NCBI RefSeq assembly: GCF_001499855.1
Contig: NZ_LQIK01000030.1
Location: 124,001 to 188,000 of the forward strand
Reading direction: 5' to 3'
From: Mycobacterium sp. GA-0227b
GTDB lineage: Bacteria > Actinomycetota > Actinomycetes > Mycobacteriales > Mycobacteriaceae
Length of the DNA stretch: 64,000 bases
Shown here: positions 61,033 through 64,000 of the stretch, in pieces
Layout: every line of letters starts with the position of its first letter
Position numbering within the stretch: position 1 is the stretch's first letter
Notes under the pieces: model-generated
What the model was told of the DNA's origin: nothing
Database searches by the model: none
What the model saw: only the letters and a program-made list of their open reading frames with translations
Made by a program: the position numbers and the translations under genes

Positions 61033-62322
61033 ATGCCTAAACGCCGCTATCCGCTGCTTCGTGCAGCGGCCGAACTCGCCAACGCTGCCAACGGAGTTCA
61101 ACCGCTCGGCCGCGAGGGTTACATCACGCTGCCGGTGTTCGCCTTCGGCTGGGCCACCACCGAGATGTCGCCGGTGTACATGGCGGTCTCGATGCTCGAC
61201 GCAGTGCGCCGCGGCCTGCGCGGTGACTTCCGCGGCGCTCGGGGCCGAATAGCGTTGGTACTGACCGCAATCGCGTGGGCGCTGTTGGGGCTGATCCACT
61301 ACCGCAACGTCAAGTCGCAGCCATACTTCGAAAAGCCGCTGCGCGAGGCATTGGGCGAGGACTACGAGCGCGTCGCGAACAAGTCGCAGCCGGCTCGGCG
61401 ACGGCGGGCGCAGATCGGCGTCTGGCCCCACGACCTGATCAGGCGCCGGTACGTCGAGAAGGCCAACACCATCCAGTACGGCCCACACCGCCGCGTCAAC
61501 CGCGCCGATATCTGGCGCCGCCACGACCTGCCCCGCGACGGCAAGGCCCCGGTGCTGCTGCAGGTGCCCGGCGGCGCATGGGCCATCGGCATGCGGCGGC
61601 CCCAGGCCTATCCGTTGCTGGCCCACATGGCCGAACGCGGGTGGGTGTGTGTCTCGATCGACTACCGGGTCAGCCCGCGGCACACCTGGCCCGCCCACAT
61701 CGTCGACGTCAAGCGGGCGCTCGCGTGGATCAAGGAGAACATCGCCGACTACGGCGGTGACCCCGACTTCGTCGCGATCACCGGCGGCTCGGCAGGCGGG
61801 CACCTGTCCTCGCTCGCCGCGCTGACGCACGATGATCCACAGTGGCAGCCCGGATTCGAGGACGCCGACACCTCCGTCGTCGCCGCCGTGCCGCTCTACG
61901 GCCGCTACGACTGGGTATCGGCGAAAGGCTCCGGCCGCAAGGAGTTCATCGGGTTCCTGCAGAAGTTCGTGGTCAAGAAGCGCATCACCGAGCACAAGCA
62001 GATCTTCGTCGACGCCTCGTCGATCATGCGGTTACGTCCTGATGCACCACCGTTTTTCGTGCTGCACGGCCAGGACGACTCGATCATCCCCGTGCAGGAG
62101 GGCCGCGAGTTCGCCGAGGCGCTGCAGAACGTGTCGACGTCGACGGTCGCCTACGCCGAGATCCCGCACGCACAGCACGCGTTCGACTTCTACTACGGAT
62201 CGCCGCGGGCGCACTACACCGCGCAGGCGGTCGAGAAGTTCCTGTCGTGGGTGCACGCCAGGTACACGCGAGCCGGCGAGCCCGTCGACGCCGCGGCTAC
62301 TGCAGCGCCGCTCAAGCCATAG
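61033..62322 (+). CDS. lipC: LipC, carboxylesterase of the hormone-sensitive lipase group
   Basis: A 429-aa alpha/beta hydrolase. A 150-residue N-terminal lid/anchor region contains one hydrophobic helix (about 73–90). The hydrolase part has ITGGSAGGHLSSL with the nucleophile Ser, Asp in HGQDDSIIP and His in HAQHAFDF. The HGG oxyanion motif reads VPGGAW, with His replaced by Pro. Hydrolysis of short-chain esters is expected; Rv0220, the orthologue, is a cell-surface esterase. It ends overlapping the WS/DGAT gene by 11 bases. Confidence 0.9.
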   Translation: MPKRRYPLLRAAAELANAANGVQPLGREGYITLPVFAFGWATTEMSPVYMAVSMLDAVRRGLRGDFRGARGRIALVLTAIAWALLGLIHYRNVKSQPYFEKPLREALGEDYERVANKSQPARRRRAQIGVWPHDLIRRRYVEKANTIQYGPHRRVNRADIWRRHDLPRDGKAPVLLQVPGGAWAIGMRRPQAYPLLAHMAERGWVCVSIDYRVSPRHTWPAHIVDVKRALAWIKENIADYGGDPDFVAITGGSAGGHLSSLAALTHDDPQWQPGFEDADTSVVAAVPLYGRYDWVSAKGSGRKEFIGFLQKFVVKKRITEHKQIFVDASSIMRLRPDAPPFFVLHGQDDSIIPVQEGREFAEALQNVSTSTVAYAEIPHAQHAFDFYYGSPRAHYTAQAVEKFLSWVHARYTRAGEPVDAAATAAPLKP

Positions 62323-63727
62323 CCGACTCGATCACCGTCAGCTCGTCGGAAAGCCCTGCAGCGCGGCGGATCTCGATGAACGCCTCGACCATCGCGTCGG
62401 TCAGCTCGTGCGGGTCAGCCAGCGTGGCGCCGTCGGACAGCACGGAGATGTTGAGCTGGTCGACGTAGCTCCACACCGTGATGTTCAACCCGCTGCCGGT
62501 GGTCAGTGGACCGACGGAGTAGATCTCGGTGACCAGCGCGCCGCCGACGCGGCCGGGCTCACGCGGACCGGGCACATTCGAGATCGGCAGGTTCAACACC
62601 TTGTTCTGGCCATCCTTTTCGGCCAGCCAGTGGAACAGCCGCTCGGCCGGCGCGGGCGGAAAGTACGCCGACCACCGGCTCACCAGCTCCGGCCCCATCA
62701 GGTGGTGGGTGTCCTTGGCGTCGCTCGCGGCCTCGTGGACGGCACGCACCCGCTCCAGCGGGTCAGCGAGCTGGATCGGCACCACCATCATGACGCCGGT
62801 GAAGCAGTTGCCGGAGATGCGATCCGCTGAGAAGTCGAAACTCACCGGCACAGAGGCCAACAGCGGATGATCGGCGTGTCCGTCGTACTTCAGCGACAGT
62901 CCGCGAAGCGCGCCGGCGGAGATCGCGAGCACCATGTCGTTGATCGTGACGCCCAGCTGCTTCGCCGTCTCCTTGACGTCGGCGAGCGCCAGCGTGGTTG
63001 TGGCGAACTTGCGCTGGGCGTCGACCCTGTGGTTCATGAACGACGGCGGGGGCGTGAACGGCCGGGTGAGCTCGGGCGAGAACTTCTTGGCGCTCCTGCG
63101 CACCCGCTGAATGCCCTGCGCCGTGTAGCGCATGACGCCGGGCAACCGGCCGATCTGCCGCATGTGGTCGGCGAACGCGGTTCGCACCAGCTCCGCGCGT
63201 CCCGGTGGCGGATCGGTGGCGTACGAGTCGCGCTCGGCCTGCGGGCCGGTCTGTAGGTCCATGCCGCGGGCCAGCAGATTCGCCGACGCCACCCCGTCGG
63301 CGAGGGCGTGGTGGATCTTGCCCAGCACCGCGATCCGGCCGTTGGCGAGGCCCTCGATGAAATACATCTCCCACAACGGCCTGCTGCGGTCCAGCGGTGT
63401 GCTGGCGATCCGGCCGACCGCCTCGTCGAGTTGCCGGCGGCCGCCGGGACTGTCCACGCGGTATGGACGCACGTGGTACTCGAGGTCGACCTCGCAGTTC
63501 TCCCGCCACATCGGGTGGTGAAACTTGAACGGGATGTCGACCAGTTCATAGCGGAACGGGTCGAGCTTGTAGAGCCGCCCGTGGATGACATGACGGAACT
63601 CGTCGATGCCGAACTGCCGGCCGCCCAGTTCGGACAGGTCGATGACCGCCAGCTTGAGCGTGTGCATGTGTACGGACGGCGTCTCGCTGTACAGCAGCAC
63701 GGCGTCCCAGCCGCTGAGCCTCTTCAC
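62312..63727 (-). CDS. Wax ester synthase/diacylglycerol acyltransferase (WS/DGAT), Rv0221-like
   Basis: A 471-aa WS/DGAT that makes triacylglycerol or wax esters from acyl-CoA. The catalytic HHxxxDG is present as KIHHALADGVAS at about residue 139, and the C-terminal ISNVPGPREP is the second conserved motif. Start GTG 63727, with GGGGGTGGC upstream and the family N-terminus MKRLSGWDAVLLYSETP. It follows the partial esterase gene on the same strand after 26 bases, suggesting an operon. Confidence 0.93.
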   Translation of the reverse strand: MKRLSGWDAVLLYSETPSVHMHTLKLAVIDLSELGGRQFGIDEFRHVIHGRLYKLDPFRYELVDIPFKFHHPMWRENCEVDLEYHVRPYRVDSPGGRRQLDEAVGRIASTPLDRSRPLWEMYFIEGLANGRIAVLGKIHHALADGVASANLLARGMDLQTGPQAERDSYATDPPPGRAELVRTAFADHMRQIGRLPGVMRYTAQGIQRVRRSAKKFSPELTRPFTPPPSFMNHRVDAQRKFATTTLALADVKETAKQLGVTINDMVLAISAGALRGLSLKYDGHADHPLLASVPVSFDFSADRISGNCFTGVMMVVPIQLADPLERVRAVHEAASDAKDTHHLMGPELVSRWSAYFPPAPAERLFHWLAEKDGQNKVLNLPISNVPGPREPGRVGGALVTEIYSVGPLTTGSGLNITVWSYVDQLNISVLSDGATLADPHELTDAMVEAFIEIRRAAGLSDELTVIESAMA

Positions 63728-63753
63728 TTCGCCACCCCCCTGTCCGGAGGTGC

Positions 63754-64000
63754 CTATATAACCTCTTTGGCGCCGATCAGCGACCGGTTTCGGTGAATCT
63801 GGTTGAGGAACAGGCCGATTGCCGTCGCCACCGAGCCGGTCCTGGCCCCGTCAGTCATGTCGAACGCATGACCCGCGCCCGGCAGCTCGAGGTAGCTGAC
63901 CACCGACCGGGATACTGCGCGCATCCGTTCGACGAACGCGCGGGCCTGGGCGACCGGGATGACGCTATCGCCGCTGCCGTGCACGACCAGGAAGGGCGGG
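63754..64000 (-). CDS. Alpha/beta hydrolase, C-terminal part (cut by window edge)
   Basis: The last 81 codons of an esterase/lipase; the frame is open to the end of the window. It includes VVHGSGDSVIPV, with the catalytic Asp, and LPGAGHAFDM with the catalytic His, much like the C-terminus of LipC nearby. It is upstream of the WS/DGAT gene and probably in the same operon. Family identity cannot be refined without the missing N-terminal part. Confidence 0.8.
   Translation of the reverse strand, partial: PPFLVVHGSGDSVIPVAQARAFVERMRAVSRSVVSYLELPGAGHAFDMTDGARTGSVATAIGLFLNQIHRNRSLIGAKEVI

Noticed and set aside
1..64000. CRISPR arrays, insertion sequences, prophage, tRNA or rRNA genes
   Set aside because: Looked for repeat-spacer patterns, transposase or integrase motifs and cloverleaf ends; none seen.

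Overview
The window is high-GC DNA from a mycobacterium, most likely a rapid grower of the Mycolicibacterium type. It carries arabinan, mycobacterial lipid and trehalose-lipid genes (AftD, FadE5, FabG4/HtdX, MmpL, PapA, FAAL-type FadD, WS/DGAT). From memory, the gene order follows the M. tuberculosis block Rv0217c–Rv0249c read in the opposite orientation, with large insertions. I cannot name the species from sequence alone. I saw no tRNA, rRNA, CRISPR array, insertion sequence or prophage gene.

Layout. 1–2.8 kb: the end of a succinate dehydrogenase operon (Sdh1-type flavoprotein, then Fe-S subunit), a 57-aa small protein and a flavin reductase. 2.9–22.2 kb: a complete trehalose polyphleate (TPP) cluster, inserted next to fadE5. 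It has a GAP-like membrane protein, a PE-PPE-domain acyltransferase, a FAAL-type FadD, MmpL10 and PapA3, with a divergent 3682-aa bimodular PKS. 22.3–34.9 kb: a DapB-fold dehydrogenase, FadE5, a two-component system, an LLM-type oxidoreductase, FadA2, divergent FabG4–HtdX, an atypical histidine phosphatase, a TetR regulator and the lipoprotein LpqI. 35–50.5 kb: cell-envelope genes (Rv0236A-like peptide, AftD, MFS transporter, Php lactonase plus adenylate-forming ligase, acyltransferase-3, DUF3068 protein, polytopic membrane protein, glycosyltransferase, methyltransferase), with a VapBC module inserted. 50.5–58.7 kb: an aldehyde dehydrogenase, then accessory genes (a second FadE5-like dehydrogenase, TetR, DHFR-like, AraC/DinB, arylamine N-acetyltransferase, two small proteins), then EchA1. 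58.8–64 kb: an orphan Ser/Thr kinase, a PlsC-like acyltransferase, LipC, WS/DGAT and a cut-off esterase.

How the genes fit together. The TPP genes make long unbranched polyunsaturated acids, activate the starter, load them on trehalose, export the product and finish acylation outside the membrane. The FadE5/FadA2/FabG4/HtdX set handles acyl-CoA chains. Its promoters share a TTAC-N6-GTAA inverted repeat that also overlaps the promoter of the neighbouring TetR gene, which suggests one local regulon. Two other promoters carry perfect matches to the KstR consensus. Dispersed hairpin elements with a fixed 16-nt loop mark the ends of two insertions.
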